A stretch of DNA of 64,000 nt from Campylobacter showae CSUNSWCD (GCF_000313615.1 NZ_AMZQ01000007.1:145024-209023), one strand, 5' to 3'. Shown: positions 8,568 through 17,965, numbered from the stretch's first letter. The notes: generated by a model from the letters alone, not told the origin. Numbers and translations are program-made.

Positions 8568-9787
8568 AACGCGCAGCTATCTCGCGCCGTTTGGACGCGG
8601 TTTTGGGGCTCGCGCGGTTAAATTATAGCGGCGCGCTGGGCGATAAGGCGGTAAATTTAAGCGCAAATTTGAACTCAAATTTAGCCCGCAAAATTTACTC
8701 TCCGGTTTTTGCGGTTTTTATGATTTGCGCATTTGCCGCGTCGCTTAGAGCCGAGCCGCGCCCGACGCAGGATGATTTTAACGCCTGCTTCGAGAAAAAC
8801 TTGCCCGCCATGGTAAACGTCGCGGGTAACGGCGGCATCGCGATCACGCCAAATCTAATCGCCGTACCTAAAGGCGAAATTCCCGTAAAAAACTACGTCA
8901 AATTTGACCCGTATCTGGGCCTCTATCTGGTCGCCTCGGACGTTAAACTCGAGCCTGTGAAGATGTCTGACGATAACACAACGAAAAAAAGCGACTGGGT
9001 CAGCGTCACGCGCGATCTAAACGCGACCGTCTACGGCCACGTAAAGGCGCAGGCACAGGCGTTAGGCGAGCTGGATGTGCTCACGTTTGACGTAAATGGC
9101 ACGGGCGCCGTGCTAAGTCCGTGCTGCAAGCTACGCGGTATCGCAGTGGGTGGGGATAAATTCGTCCCGAGCCGCTATCTAAGGCACTTTGCGGCATATA
9201 AAGACGTGTACTACGGCGACGTCGGCGCTGTATTTGAGGAAAAAGACGGCAAACTCTACGTAAAGAGTGTCGATCCGCTCGGACGCGGTGCGGCGCTGAT
9301 GGTAGGGGATGAGATTTTGAGCGTAAACGGCGAGAAATTTGAGAGTTTGCGCGAGCTAAACGAGAGGATTTTGTTTGCTAAAAAAGGCGAGCGGCTCAAA
9401 TTTGAGATCAAGCGCGGCGATGAGGTTTTGAAATTTGGCGTGGCGGTCTCTGACGACGCGGCCAAAAAAGAGCAAAAAGCGCCGATGAAGGCGGATAAAA
9501 AGGCCGTCTCTAGCGACGCAAAATCGCAGTCAATACCGCGAAGCAACGATGCTGCGAGCGTGCAAAAGCTCTACGGAATAACATTTGACGAGAAGCTAAC
9601 GGTAAAAAGCGTGGACGCAAGCTCGGGCGCGGCGAAATTTGGCGTCAGGGTCGGCGATAAGCTGATACAAGTGGGGCAAAAGGCGGTCTCAAGCCGCAAA
9701 GAAGCGCTCGGCCTGCTCGCTAAAGGCGGCGGTCAAAATTTGCTATTTAGACGCAACGGCTTTGACTTTTTTTACAACGCGCGGTAG
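8564..9787 (+). CDS. Periplasmic PDZ-domain protein
   Basis: A 407-residue exported protein. A hydrophobic stretch SPVFAVFMICAFAASLRA at about residues 46-62 looks like a signal peptide that begins unusually late. A globular domain with two Cys pairs follows. One PDZ domain is at about 215-290 (GRGAALMVGDEILSVNGE) and a second, shorter PDZ-like unit at about 330-405 (GVRVGDKLIQVGQKAV), separated by a Lys/Ala/Ser linker. PDZ domains bind C-terminal peptides; the target here is unknown. The first 45 residues contain four AAATTT words in the DNA and may be a recent extension, or translation may start later. The ATG overlaps the ybaB stop. Confidence 0.85.
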   Translation: MKRAAISRRLDAVLGLARLNYSGALGDKAVNLSANLNSNLARKIYSPVFAVFMICAFAASLRAEPRPTQDDFNACFEKNLPAMVNVAGNGGIAITPNLIAVPKGEIPVKNYVKFDPYLGLYLVASDVKLEPVKMSDDNTTKKSDWVSVTRDLNATVYGHVKAQAQALGELDVLTFDVNGTGAVLSPCCKLRGIAVGGDKFVPSRYLRHFAAYKDVYYGDVGAVFEEKDGKLYVKSVDPLGRGAALMVGDEILSVNGEKFESLRELNERILFAKKGERLKFEIKRGDEVLKFGVAVSDDAAKKEQKAPMKADKKAVSSDAKSQSIPRSNDAASVQKLYGITFDEKLTVKSVDASSGAAKFGVRVGDKLIQVGQKAVSSRKEALGLLAKGGGQNLLFRRNGFDFFYNAR

Positions 9788-9875
9788 TCGCGGACGGCAA
9801 ATTTGACGCCTTTGTGGGCTAAATTTTAGAAATTTAGCCTGCGCTTGGAGCCATCAAAAATAAAACGGAGAATAG

Positions 9876-11054
9876 ATGCAAAATCAAAATTTAGCGGTAA
9901 AATCAAAAACTAGCGGCAATGATCAAATTTGCCTTCAAAGCGCGGCGAAATCGTCAAATTTGAACGAGTCGCAGGCGCTGCCGAATGATCAAATTTTAGC
10001 TCGTAGTTCGCGCGCGAGCTCGTCTCAAAATCGCTCTCAAATTTTAAACTCGACCAAAGCCAAAACTAGCTCCGAAAATCCGACTCAAAGCCCGAAAAAC
10101 CGATCAAATTTGATCTCGTTAAATGCGGCAAAAGGCTCATGTTTTAGCTCGGGCGCAAATTTACAGCCAAATGCAAACCAAACCGCTCTTAGCGCCATCG
10201 ATCAGGATGCGCTTTTGGACGAGTTTAAGGCGTTTTTGAGCGCGCATTTGCCAAGCTCGCCTAGCTTTCATCCGTGCTTTGACGAGGCGCTCTCATACAC
10301 GCTAAAATCTGGCGGCAAGCATTTTCGTGCGATGCTAGTCGCAGGCGTCGTAGTGGCGGTGCGTCCCGAGCGCAAGGAGGCGGCGTTTCACGTCGCACTG
10401 GCATTTGAGACGATGCACAGCTACTCGCTCATCCACGACGATCTGCCGGCGATGGACGACTCGGATCTGCGCCGCGGACAGCCTAGCCTGCATGTCAAAT
10501 TTGACGAAGTGACGGCGATCCTAGCGGGCGACGCGCTAAACACCCACGCCTTTTATCAGATAGCAAGGGCCCCGCTAGATGCGGACGCGCGCATAAAATG
10601 CGTCGAGATTCTAAGCCGCAACGCCGGTATCTACGGCATGGCGCTTGGGCAGGCTGTGGATTGCTATTTCGAAAATCAAAAGCTAGGGCTTGAGGAGCTA
10701 AAATTTCTGCACATCCACAAGACCGCGCGCCTCATCGCGGCAAGCTTGCAGGCAGGCTGCGTCGTGGCGGGACTAGATAAGGTGGAGGCTGCGCGTATCT
10801 ACGACATCGGGCTTGATCTGGGGCTGGCGTTTCAGATCGCAGACGACATCATCGACGCAACTCAAAGCGCCGAAACGGCGGGCAAGCCGACGCATAACGA
10901 CGGCGCGAAAAACTCCTTTACCAACCTGCTTGGCGTGGAGGGCGCAGTGCGGGCTAAAAACGAGCTCATCGCAAAGATAGAGCGCGAACTAGGCGGCGTG
11001 CATGCGGGTATCCGCGCTATCGTGACGGGCCTCATCGACAAGCACCTGCGGTAA
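9876..11054 (+). CDS. ispA: Farnesyl/geranyl diphosphate synthase, with odd N-terminal extension
   Basis: Short-chain polyprenyl diphosphate synthase making farnesyl diphosphate for undecaprenyl and quinone side chains. The first aspartate-rich motif is in LIHDDLPAMDDSDLRRG, and the second is QIADDIIDAT; both are complete. The frame opens at ATG 9876 (GGAG at 9867-9870) and would give 392 residues, about 95-110 more than usual. Residues 1-110 are low complexity, rich in Ser, Asn, Gln, Lys. A TTG at 10215 with AGGA seven bases before it would give a 279-residue protein of normal length starting MDEFKAFLSAHLP. Which start is used cannot be decided here. It lies downstream of the PDZ gene, as in C. 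jejuni. Confidence 0.93.
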   Translation: MQNQNLAVKSKTSGNDQICLQSAAKSSNLNESQALPNDQILARSSRASSSQNRSQILNSTKAKTSSENPTQSPKNRSNLISLNAAKGSCFSSGANLQPNANQTALSAIDQDALLDEFKAFLSAHLPSSPSFHPCFDEALSYTLKSGGKHFRAMLVAGVVVAVRPERKEAAFHVALAFETMHSYSLIHDDLPAMDDSDLRRGQPSLHVKFDEVTAILAGDALNTHAFYQIARAPLDADARIKCVEILSRNAGIYGMALGQAVDCYFENQKLGLEELKFLHIHKTARLIAASLQAGCVVAGLDKVEAARIYDIGLDLGLAFQIADDIIDATQSAETAGKPTHNDGAKNSFTNLLGVEGAVRAKNELIAKIERELGGVHAGIRAIVTGLIDKHLR

Positions 11055-11206
11055 ATTTAGCTTAAATTTGCATTTTAGGCGGTCAAATTTAAGCCGTCAA
11101 ATTTCGCAAATTTTATCCTTGACTACAAAACGCTATCCAAGCGCCATAAATAAACAACCTCATAAACCGTGCCGATCCCGCCGTAAATTCGGCGTGCGTT
11201 TTGTGC

Positions 11207-11212
11207 TATAAT
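11207..11212 (+). promoter_or_regulatory. -10 element (TATAAT) of the tandem secreted-protein genes
   Basis: TGCTATAAT, 25-30 bases before the ATG pair at 11237/11240 and its AGGAGA ribosome binding site. Its presence argues against an in-frame TTG at 11201 as the start of the downstream gene. Confidence 0.6.
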
Positions 11213-11236
11213 CTTTTAAATTCATCAAAAGGAGAG

Positions 11237-12490
11237 ATGATGAAAAAAATAGCCTTATCGCTTGCGTTTTTGTGTGCGGCGGCGTTTGCCAAAGAGTACG
11301 ACTACATGCTAGCTAGCACTGCGCAAAAGACTTTTGAGGAGCCGACTTCTAGCTACGAAACCAAGCAAAGCTACGACGCCAAGGCTCGCCGCCTAGAGCT
11401 AGTGAGCAGCTCCGAGCTCGCAGACGGCCTAAAGGGCAAACACAAAGAGATCAGCTACTACAACAAAGCCGGCGAGATGACGAAATTTGAAGCCTACAGC
11501 TATGATTTTGCCGCGAAAAAATGGATCAAAGTAACCGAATACAAAGCCGATTATAAAAAAGGCGTTCTCACGCAGGAGTCTAGCTCGTTTATCAGAGGCG
11601 TGCCGGAAAATGCTAGCAAAATCATCACAAAGTACCTAAAAAACGCTAGCGAGGAGATCAGATACGAGCTGGTAAAGGGCAAATGGCAAAAAGCCGCGCT
11701 AACTAAAACCGTTAAGAACGCATACGGCGAGTACGAGCTCATCGTGCTTAGCGTCTGGGACGGCAAAAGATGGCAGCCTAAGTCAAAAACGCAGCTACTC
11801 TACGGCGCAGACGGACAAACTCGCGGCTACGAGAGCTGGGACTACGAAAACGGCGCATGGCAAAACCGCGAAAGAAGCACTGTTGCGGGCGACGTGAAGG
11901 GCAAATACGAGCAGGTAAGAAGCGTGTTTGAGGACGGCGCGTGGCGCTACGCCGAGATGTCTAGACACGACTACGACGCCTCTAGTGGCAAAGACGTGAC
12001 GATAAATCTCATCTGGAACGCCGAGCAAAACGCGTGGGAGAACAACGGCAAAAGCGTCTCGGTCGTAGAGGGCGCGGACTTTGAGATGGCGGCGTTTTTG
12101 TGGGATAAAGAGCGCAAAGAGTGGAGGCAGGAGTACTCCAACCGCAGCATCTACGACAAGACCGGCGAGCGTCTGCTAACGCAGCGATACGACACGATGG
12201 ACGGCAGCGAGAAGTTTGTTTATAGCTACAACGAGCGCGGCAATAACGTGAGCGTGGATATCTACGAGCTAGTTAGCGACGAAAACGGCAAAAGATGGGT
12301 ACAAAATAAGCGCCTGGAAACGACCTTTGAGCCGCACATATTAGCCGACGACGTCGGACACGGCGGCTCGCTGATGTCCTTTGAGGTGCCTAGCAGATAC
12401 GCGGTGACTAGCTTTAAGCAATTCGTCGCCGCGGATGGTAAATTTAAGCTCGCCTCAGAGCAGACGTGGAAGTATAAAAAGGTCAAATGA
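11237..12490 (+). CDS. Secreted Trp/Tyr-repeat protein, paralogue A
   Basis: About 417 residues. A signal peptide (MKKIALSLAFLCAAAFAK) is followed by a mature part built from repeats of roughly 35-50 residues with a W-x-x-x-x-K/R core (KKWIKV, GKWQKA, KRWQPK, GAWQNR, GAWRYA, NAWENN, KEWRQE) alternating with Tyr-rich strands such as YSYNERGNNV. This suggests a beta-rich, YD-repeat-like solenoid in the periplasm or on the surface. The start is one of two adjacent ATGs (11237, 11240) after AGGAGA. The next gene is a clear paralogue. I do not recognise a named family; the function is unknown. Confidence 0.8.
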   Translation: MMKKIALSLAFLCAAAFAKEYDYMLASTAQKTFEEPTSSYETKQSYDAKARRLELVSSSELADGLKGKHKEISYYNKAGEMTKFEAYSYDFAAKKWIKVTEYKADYKKGVLTQESSSFIRGVPENASKIITKYLKNASEEIRYELVKGKWQKAALTKTVKNAYGEYELIVLSVWDGKRWQPKSKTQLLYGADGQTRGYESWDYENGAWQNRERSTVAGDVKGKYEQVRSVFEDGAWRYAEMSRHDYDASSGKDVTINLIWNAEQNAWENNGKSVSVVEGADFEMAAFLWDKERKEWRQEYSNRSIYDKTGERLLTQRYDTMDGSEKFVYSYNERGNNVSVDIYELVSDENGKRWVQNKRLETTFEPHILADDVGHGGSLMSFEVPSRYAVTSFKQFVAADGKFKLASEQTWKYKKVK

Positions 12491-12640
12491 TCTTTTGCTA
12501 GCGGCCCAACTGCGGTAAATTTGACGCTTTGGATTTGGTCAAATTTAACAAGCGCCCGAGCGTCAAATTTAACTCGTTAAATTTTGCTTTCGCATCAAAT
12601 TTGACGCCGTTTGGGCGGCTAAATTTAAAAAGGAGCGAAC

Positions 12641-13900
12641 GTGAGATTTTTTTGGAAAGCGGCGGCGATGGCGGCGATTTGGATCTTGCCGCTAGCTGCG
12701 TCGGGCGAATTTTGCCTAAAAAAGACGAGCTACAAGACGGAGGGCGACGCCGTGCCGCGCTACAAATACGAAACGAGCCAAGCTTACGACGCGAAGACTC
12801 GACTGCTAGAAAAAATCTACGACGAAATCAGCGATGAGGGCAAGCGCAGGACGAAAAGCATTGTTAAATTTGACGAAAGAGGCGAGCGCGAGATAGGCAG
12901 CGTTGAGTACGATTGGGACTTTGGCGCCGGCAAATGGCGCAAAGCAGGGTTTTCAAAAACAGAGAGGACAAAAGACGGCGCGTTTGTTTATATTGATACG
13001 CGCAAGCTAAACCAAGGTCAAAAAACCGTCGAAAAGCGAACGGGCGCGACGGAAATCTCTCAAAATTTCACTCTAAAAAACGGCAAATGGACGCCGACGT
13101 ATCTAATCAAAAGACTTTATGACGAAAATCACAAAACCACGCTCGTAGCGACCTTTGAGTGGAGTGCCAAGGCCAAAAAATGGACTCCGTACGAAAAATT
13201 GATATATCGCTACAAGGGCGATGTTTATGCTAGCTCAGAGGGCTATAAGTGGCAGGGCAAATGGGTGCCGCAGACAAAGCATGTGGCCTTTACGGCTGCG
13301 GACGGAGCACGCACCGAGATAAATTTTACGTGGAGCAAGGACGCGTGGCAGCCGCAGGAGAGGACGGTGCAGAAAATAGAGCCCAAGTTTAGGCGCTTTA
13401 CCGATCTTAGATGCCACTGGGACGCCACAAAGAGCGAGTGGAACGGCTGCTACAAAAACGTGCGCGAGGAGACGGAGCAAGGTCGGCCAAAGTACTCCGC
13501 ATCGTCGTTTTGGCAGGGGGAGTCGCAGCGCTGGGAGATAGTGTTTGAAAACGAGTTTAGCTACGACGCACGTGGTAACCTGATAAAAAATCGCGAGATG
13601 TCAGACGGCGAACGGCGCGAGTATGTCTACGCCTACGACGAGGCGGGAAATAACGTATCCTCAGCGCTTCGCGAGCCCGATGAGAGCGGCAAATGGCGCG
13701 AAACGCAAAAGACGGTAAACGTCTTTGAATCGGACATCTTGGCGCGCGACGTCATAGACCGCGGCTTCATCGGCGACTACGTAGCCGCGGGCGAAAACGC
13801 GATCAAAAGTAGCAAGCAGTATTTTTTAGACGGCGACGAGTTTAAGCTAAACGAAACGCTTGAGTGGTTTTACGAAAAATGCGAGCCGTCTCGAGAATGA
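12641..13900 (+). CDS. Secreted Trp/Tyr-repeat protein, paralogue B
   Basis: A 419-residue protein with a signal peptide (RFFWKAAAMAAIWILPLAAS) and the same repeat style as its neighbour. The C-terminal 90 residues align directly: YAYDEAGNNVS here with YSYNERGNNVS there, FESDILARDVIDRG with FEPHILADDVGHGG, and ETLEWFYEK with EQTWKYKK. The start is GTG after AAAAAGGAGCGAAC. A 150-base spacer full of AAATTT words separates the two. They look like an old tandem duplication with marked divergence. Likely periplasmic; role unknown. Confidence 0.8.
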   Translation: MRFFWKAAAMAAIWILPLAASGEFCLKKTSYKTEGDAVPRYKYETSQAYDAKTRLLEKIYDEISDEGKRRTKSIVKFDERGEREIGSVEYDWDFGAGKWRKAGFSKTERTKDGAFVYIDTRKLNQGQKTVEKRTGATEISQNFTLKNGKWTPTYLIKRLYDENHKTTLVATFEWSAKAKKWTPYEKLIYRYKGDVYASSEGYKWQGKWVPQTKHVAFTAADGARTEINFTWSKDAWQPQERTVQKIEPKFRRFTDLRCHWDATKSEWNGCYKNVREETEQGRPKYSASSFWQGESQRWEIVFENEFSYDARGNLIKNREMSDGERREYVYAYDEAGNNVSSALREPDESGKWRETQKTVNVFESDILARDVIDRGFIGDYVAAGENAIKSSKQYFLDGDEFKLNETLEWFYEKCEPSRE

Positions 13901-14004
13901 GCCATATATCGTTCAAATTTCGTGTAGTGACGCGATGACGGATTTTGGCGTCTAAATTTGACGCGCGGCGGAGTATGGTTTTTAAATAAAATTTAGGAGA
14001 AAAC

Positions 14005-14883
14005 GTGAAAAATTTGGATGAAATTTTACTCTCTTTTGACGAAAATACGCAAAATGTTTTATTTCTAAACGGCAAGAGCGCTAAACACCCCGTTTGGGAC
14101 GATGCGGACGAGGTTTTCGCAAAGGCGGTGGAGCAAATTTTAGATAAAAGCCTAGGGTTGCAAAAGGGCGTGGACTATAGCAAAACGCCTAAATTTTATG
14201 GCGCCCGGCCGCTTGCGTTTATCGGCGTGCATGCGCAGATGATCGGGCGAAAAAGTATAGGATTTTTGCTCACGAGTCGTCATCTTTTGGTTAAATTTGA
14301 CGCGTCGGCTACAAATGCCGATGAGGTAGCGGCGGCGTTTAGGCTCGGTAAGTATCTGCAAAACGAGCTGGAAAGTCTCGCTTGGCAAGAGCTGGAAAAA
14401 TGCGAATTTGAAATCGACGGCGAAGTGAAATCAGCTATGAAAAGGGCGCTAAAAGCCGTTTTAAACGCTATTTTTGAGGACGGAGTCCAAAACGACGAGA
14501 CGAAAATTTCCGATAAACTTTTAGAGCTAGGCCTCGGCGAAGCGCTAAAAACGCCGCTTGACGAGAGCAAGCTATTGTCTAAATCCCTCGGCATTTTTAA
14601 GCCTAGTTCGCCGATTTTTCATAGCTTAGATAGCGCGCTTTTTGGATTCAGTAAGCCTTTTGGCGCGATTTTGGACGAGCGCGGGCTCATTAGCCGCGAC
14701 CTTATGGAAGAGCCCGTTTTTAGCTCGTGGCACGAGATCGCGGGCGCGTCCATAACGGTAAAAGATAGCGAAGAAGACGTCATAATAATCGGCAAAAAAG
14801 AGCACCAGATACCTCCCGAGCTAAAGGACAAAAAGGAAAATTTCGCCGAGTTTTTAAAATTTATGGCGGCGCTAAAAGCGTAA
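14005..14883 (+). CDS. Unknown cytoplasmic protein next to tkt
   Basis: A 292-residue protein with no signal peptide or membrane segment. The segment SIGFLLTSRHLLVKFDA (about residues 83-99) and the C-terminal stretch WHEIAGASITVKDSEEDVII read like the strands of a bacterial PH-type fold, with a helical insert between (about 110-195). That reading is weak. The start is GTG? No: the frame opens at an initiator reading MKNLDEILLSFDEN (codon GTG at 14005) after TAGGAGAAAAC, a good ribosome binding site. It is followed by the promoter and gene of transketolase. No function can be assigned. Confidence 0.7.
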   Translation: MKNLDEILLSFDENTQNVLFLNGKSAKHPVWDDADEVFAKAVEQILDKSLGLQKGVDYSKTPKFYGARPLAFIGVHAQMIGRKSIGFLLTSRHLLVKFDASATNADEVAAAFRLGKYLQNELESLAWQELEKCEFEIDGEVKSAMKRALKAVLNAIFEDGVQNDETKISDKLLELGLGEALKTPLDESKLLSKSLGIFKPSSPIFHSLDSALFGFSKPFGAILDERGLISRDLMEEPVFSSWHEIAGASITVKDSEEDVIIIGKKEHQIPPELKDKKENFAEFLKFMAALKA

Positions 14884-14902
14884 AATTTAAGCCGAATTTT
14901 CG

Positions 14903-14908
14903 TATAAT
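14903..14908 (+). promoter_or_regulatory. -10 element (TATAAT) upstream of tkt
   Basis: CGTATAATCG, 24 bases before the tkt start, ahead of the ribosome binding site AAGGAG at 14921-14926. It indicates that tkt can be transcribed separately from the upstream genes. Confidence 0.65.
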
Positions 14909-14931
14909 CGCATAAAAACTAAGGAGAAAAA

Positions 14932-16845
14932 ATGCTAAAAAAGATGGCTGATACGATAAGGTTTTTGTGCGCGGATATGGTGCAGCAAGCAAACAGCGGG
15001 CACCCGGGCGCGCCGATGGGGCTAGCAGACGTCATGGTCGTGCTGGCTAAATTTCTAAATCACAATCCTAAAAATCCAAACTGGCTAAACCGCGACAGGC
15101 TCGTGTTTAGCGGCGGTCACGCAAGCTCGCTTGTGTATAGTTTTTTGCATCTTAGCGGCTATGATCTTAGCCTTGAGGATCTAAAAAACTTCCGCCAGCT
15201 AGGCTCTAAAACTCCGGGCCATCCAGAGATCCACACAAAAGGCGTCGAGGTCGCGACCGGACCGCTAGGGCAGGGCGTGGCAAACGCGGTGGGCTTTGCT
15301 ATGGCGGCAAAATACGCGGCCAATCTACTAAACGAGCCTGAAAACGTCGTCATCGATCATAAAATTTACTGCCTCTGCGGCGACGGAGATTTGCAGGAGG
15401 GCATCAGCTACGAGGCCTGTGCGGTCGCGGGCAACCTACACCTAGACAACCTCGTGCTGATCTACGACTCCAACAACATCACGATCGAGGGCGACACGAG
15501 CATAGCTTGGAGTGAGGACGTGAAGGCGAGGTTTGAGGCGCAGGGCTGGGACGTCGCGCGCATCGACGGCCATGACTACGATCAGATCGAGTTTGCACTA
15601 GAGCAAGCCGCCGAAAAAGAGCGCCCGTACCTCATCATCGCAAACACCCGTATCGCAAAGGGCGCGGGCGAGCTAGAGGGCAGCCACCACAGCCACGGCG
15701 CGCCGCTTGGCGAGGAGATCATAAAAGCCGCTAAAATCGCAGCCGGCTTTGATCCTGAGCGCAAATTTGCCACCCCCGAGGACGTGCTGATCCGCTTCCG
15801 CGCCGCGCTAGAAAAGGGCGACCTAGCCGAAGCTCAGTGGAACAAAAAGGTAGAAAATCTAAGCAGCGAGAGCAAAAATATGCTAAACGCGCTGCTAAAT
15901 CCTGATTTTAGCAAGATAGATTTCCCCGATTTTACCGGCAAAAAGCTAGCCACGCGCGACAGTAACGGCATCATCATGAACGAGATCGCGCGGGCTCTAC
16001 CTGGCTTTATCGGTGGTAGTGCGGATCTGGCGCCGTCAAACAAAACCGAGCTAAAAGGCATGGGCGACTTCCCTAACGGCCGCAACATCCACTACGGCAT
16101 CCGCGAGCACGCTATGGCCGCGATAAACAACGCGGTCGCTAGATACGGGCTTTTCTTGCCGTTTAGTGCGACGTTTTTTATCTTTAGCGACTACCTAAAG
16201 CCGTCCGCGCGTATCGCCTCGCTGATGAGCATTAGACACTTTTTTATCTTTACGCACGACAGCATAGGCGTTGGCGAGGACGGCCCGACGCACCAGCCTA
16301 TCGAGCAGCTTAGCACGCTGCGCGCGATGCCAAATTTCTACACATTCCGCCCAGCCGACGGCAACGAAAACGCGCTTTGCTGGAAAGCGGCGCTAAATTT
16401 ACGCGCTCCAAGCGCCTTCGTGCTTAGCCGCCAAGGCCTAGCTCCGCTTGAAAAGGGCGAACTAGGCGGCGTAGAAAACGGCGCGTATCTGCTAAAACGC
16501 GCGCAAAACGCCAAAATCACGCTAATAGCTAGCGGCAGCGAAGTGGAGCTTTGCGTTAAAGCGGCTGAAATTTTAGCCGCTCGCGGTGTCGGCGCAAACG
16601 TCGTCTCCGCACCGTGCTTTGACCTGCTTTGCGAACAGCAGCGCGAGTACGTAGAGCAGATCATAGATCCAGCGACCAAGGTCATCGCCGTCGAAGCCGC
16701 AAGCGCGCTGGAGTGGTATAAATTTGCCGATGAGATATACTCGATGAAGAGCTTTGGCGAGAGCGGCAAGGCGGGGGCATTGTTCGAATACTTCGGCTTC
16801 ACGCCTGAAAAGATCGCGGAATTCGCGCAAGGGTCGGCGAAGTAA
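14932..16845 (+). CDS. tkt: Transketolase
   Basis: A 637-residue thiamine-diphosphate enzyme of the non-oxidative pentose phosphate pathway, transferring two-carbon ketol units between sugar phosphates in the cytoplasm. Visible marks: NSGHPGAPMG near residue 22, the diphosphate-binding GDGDLQEGISYEA near 148, and DSIGVGEDGPTHQPIEQL near 443, typical of transketolase. Full length. The ATG follows AAGGAGAAAAA. In C. jejuni tkt also follows ispA; here three extra genes lie between. Confidence 0.97.
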   Translation: MLKKMADTIRFLCADMVQQANSGHPGAPMGLADVMVVLAKFLNHNPKNPNWLNRDRLVFSGGHASSLVYSFLHLSGYDLSLEDLKNFRQLGSKTPGHPEIHTKGVEVATGPLGQGVANAVGFAMAAKYAANLLNEPENVVIDHKIYCLCGDGDLQEGISYEACAVAGNLHLDNLVLIYDSNNITIEGDTSIAWSEDVKARFEAQGWDVARIDGHDYDQIEFALEQAAEKERPYLIIANTRIAKGAGELEGSHHSHGAPLGEEIIKAAKIAAGFDPERKFATPEDVLIRFRAALEKGDLAEAQWNKKVENLSSESKNMLNALLNPDFSKIDFPDFTGKKLATRDSNGIIMNEIARALPGFIGGSADLAPSNKTELKGMGDFPNGRNIHYGIREHAMAAINNAVARYGLFLPFSATFFIFSDYLKPSARIASLMSIRHFFIFTHDSIGVGEDGPTHQPIEQLSTLRAMPNFYTFRPADGNENALCWKAALNLRAPSAFVLSRQGLAPLEKGELGGVENGAYLLKRAQNAKITLIASGSEVELCVKAAEILAARGVGANVVSAPCFDLLCEQQREYVEQIIDPATKVIAVEAASALEWYKFADEIYSMKSFGESGKAGALFEYFGFTPEKIAEFAQGSAK

Positions 16846-17162
16846 AATTGAGCTTTAAATTTGACGGTTTTGGCTTGGGCTAGAGCCGTCAAATTTGAGA
16901 ACTTTTGAGAACTCATGCCGGGCGAGACCCGCATCAAATTTACGCGGTTTGCTCACGGTAAAATCAAATTTAAAAAAGGGAAAAGATTGCAAAAATACAG
17001 GCAAAAAACAGGGCGATTCGCCGACGAAAATTTCATCTTAAATTTAGCTCGCGGCGCGGGTAAATTTGACGCGCAAAAAGGCGCGATCGAGCAAATTTGC
17101 GCTAAAGATAAAATCAAATTTAGCGCGAAAAATTCGTTTAAATTTAACCAAAAGGCCGCGTG
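16846..17162. other. AAATTT-rich intergenic region, no gene supported
   Basis: About 320 bases between tkt and uppP. Open frames exist on both strands, but their predicted peptides are built of repeated KF/KFN words that come from the AAATTT repeats in the DNA, and none has a persuasive ribosome binding site or recognisable content. AAAAGG at about 17150 serves uppP. Confidence 0.6.
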
Positions 17163-17957
17163 ATGGAGCTTTCGCATATCATCGTTTTGGCCCTAGTTCA
17201 GGGCATTAGCGAGTTTTTACCGATCTCTAGCTCGGCTCACCTCGTGCTGGTGCCAAAACTACTTGGCTGGGCGGATCAGGGGCTTGCCTTTGATGTGGCC
17301 GTTCACGTAGGCACGCTAGCGGCGATACTTTTTTATTTCAAGGACAGGCTGGCTGGGCTCATGCGTGATTTTTTCGCGTCTATCGCGCGGCGCGAAAAGG
17401 TCGGCGATAGCACGCTCGTATGGTCGGTCGGCTTTGCGACCGTGCCGGTGGGGCTTTTTGGCCTGGCGTTTAACGACGCCATCGAGCAGTACACTAGAAA
17501 CGGGCTCGTGATCGCGGCGATGACGATAATCTTTGGTGTCGTGCTCTACGTCGCGGATAAAAAATCAGGCCTAAAAACCGAATACGAAATGACGATCAAG
17601 CTCGCTCTCATCATAGGTCTAGCGCAGGCGATCGCGCTGATACCCGGCGTTTCGCGCTCGGGCGTGACGATGACGGCGGCGCTGATGCTTGGCTTTAGTC
17701 ACAGCGCAAGCGCAAATTTCTCGTTTTTGCTCTCGATCCCGGTTATCGTGCTAGCAGGCGGCCTTGAGGCGGTAAAGCTGCTAAAAACCCCCGACGCGCT
17801 GCCTTGGAGCGACCTTGCTATCGGGGCGGCTATTAGCGGCCTTAGCGCGTATCTGTGCGTGCGGCTGTTTATGGCGCTGATCGCGCGTGTGAGCATGCTG
17901 CCGTTTGTGATCTACCGCATGATTTTAGGCGTGTTTTTGTTTGTGATGTTTTTATAA
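17163..17957 (+). CDS. uppP: Undecaprenyl-diphosphatase (UppP/BacA)
   Basis: A 264-residue integral membrane phosphatase that dephosphorylates undecaprenyl diphosphate so the lipid carrier can be reused for peptidoglycan and glycan synthesis. Both signature regions are intact: QGISEFLPISSSAHL at residues 14-28 and PGVSRSGVTMTAAL near 160. About eight hydrophobic segments. The ATG at 17163 is preferred to the GTG just before it because of spacing from AAAAGG. A terminator follows nine bases after the stop. Confidence 0.95.
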   Translation: MELSHIIVLALVQGISEFLPISSSAHLVLVPKLLGWADQGLAFDVAVHVGTLAAILFYFKDRLAGLMRDFFASIARREKVGDSTLVWSVGFATVPVGLFGLAFNDAIEQYTRNGLVIAAMTIIFGVVLYVADKKSGLKTEYEMTIKLALIIGLAQAIALIPGVSRSGVTMTAALMLGFSHSASANFSFLLSIPVIVLAGGLEAVKLLKTPDALPWSDLAIGAAISGLSAYLCVRLFMALIARVSMLPFVIYRMILGVFLFVMFL

Positions 17958-17965
17958 AGATAACT

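Noticed and set aside
12529-12837. 102-codon plus-strand frame overlapping the start of the second repeat protein
   Set aside because: Begins in word-rich spacer and runs out of frame through a well-supported signal peptide; no ribosome binding site.
16915-17163. Open frame for an 82-residue Lys/Phe-rich protein before uppP, and a matching one on the other strand
   Set aside because: Both derive from repeated AAATTT words; no ribosome binding site and no recognisable content.
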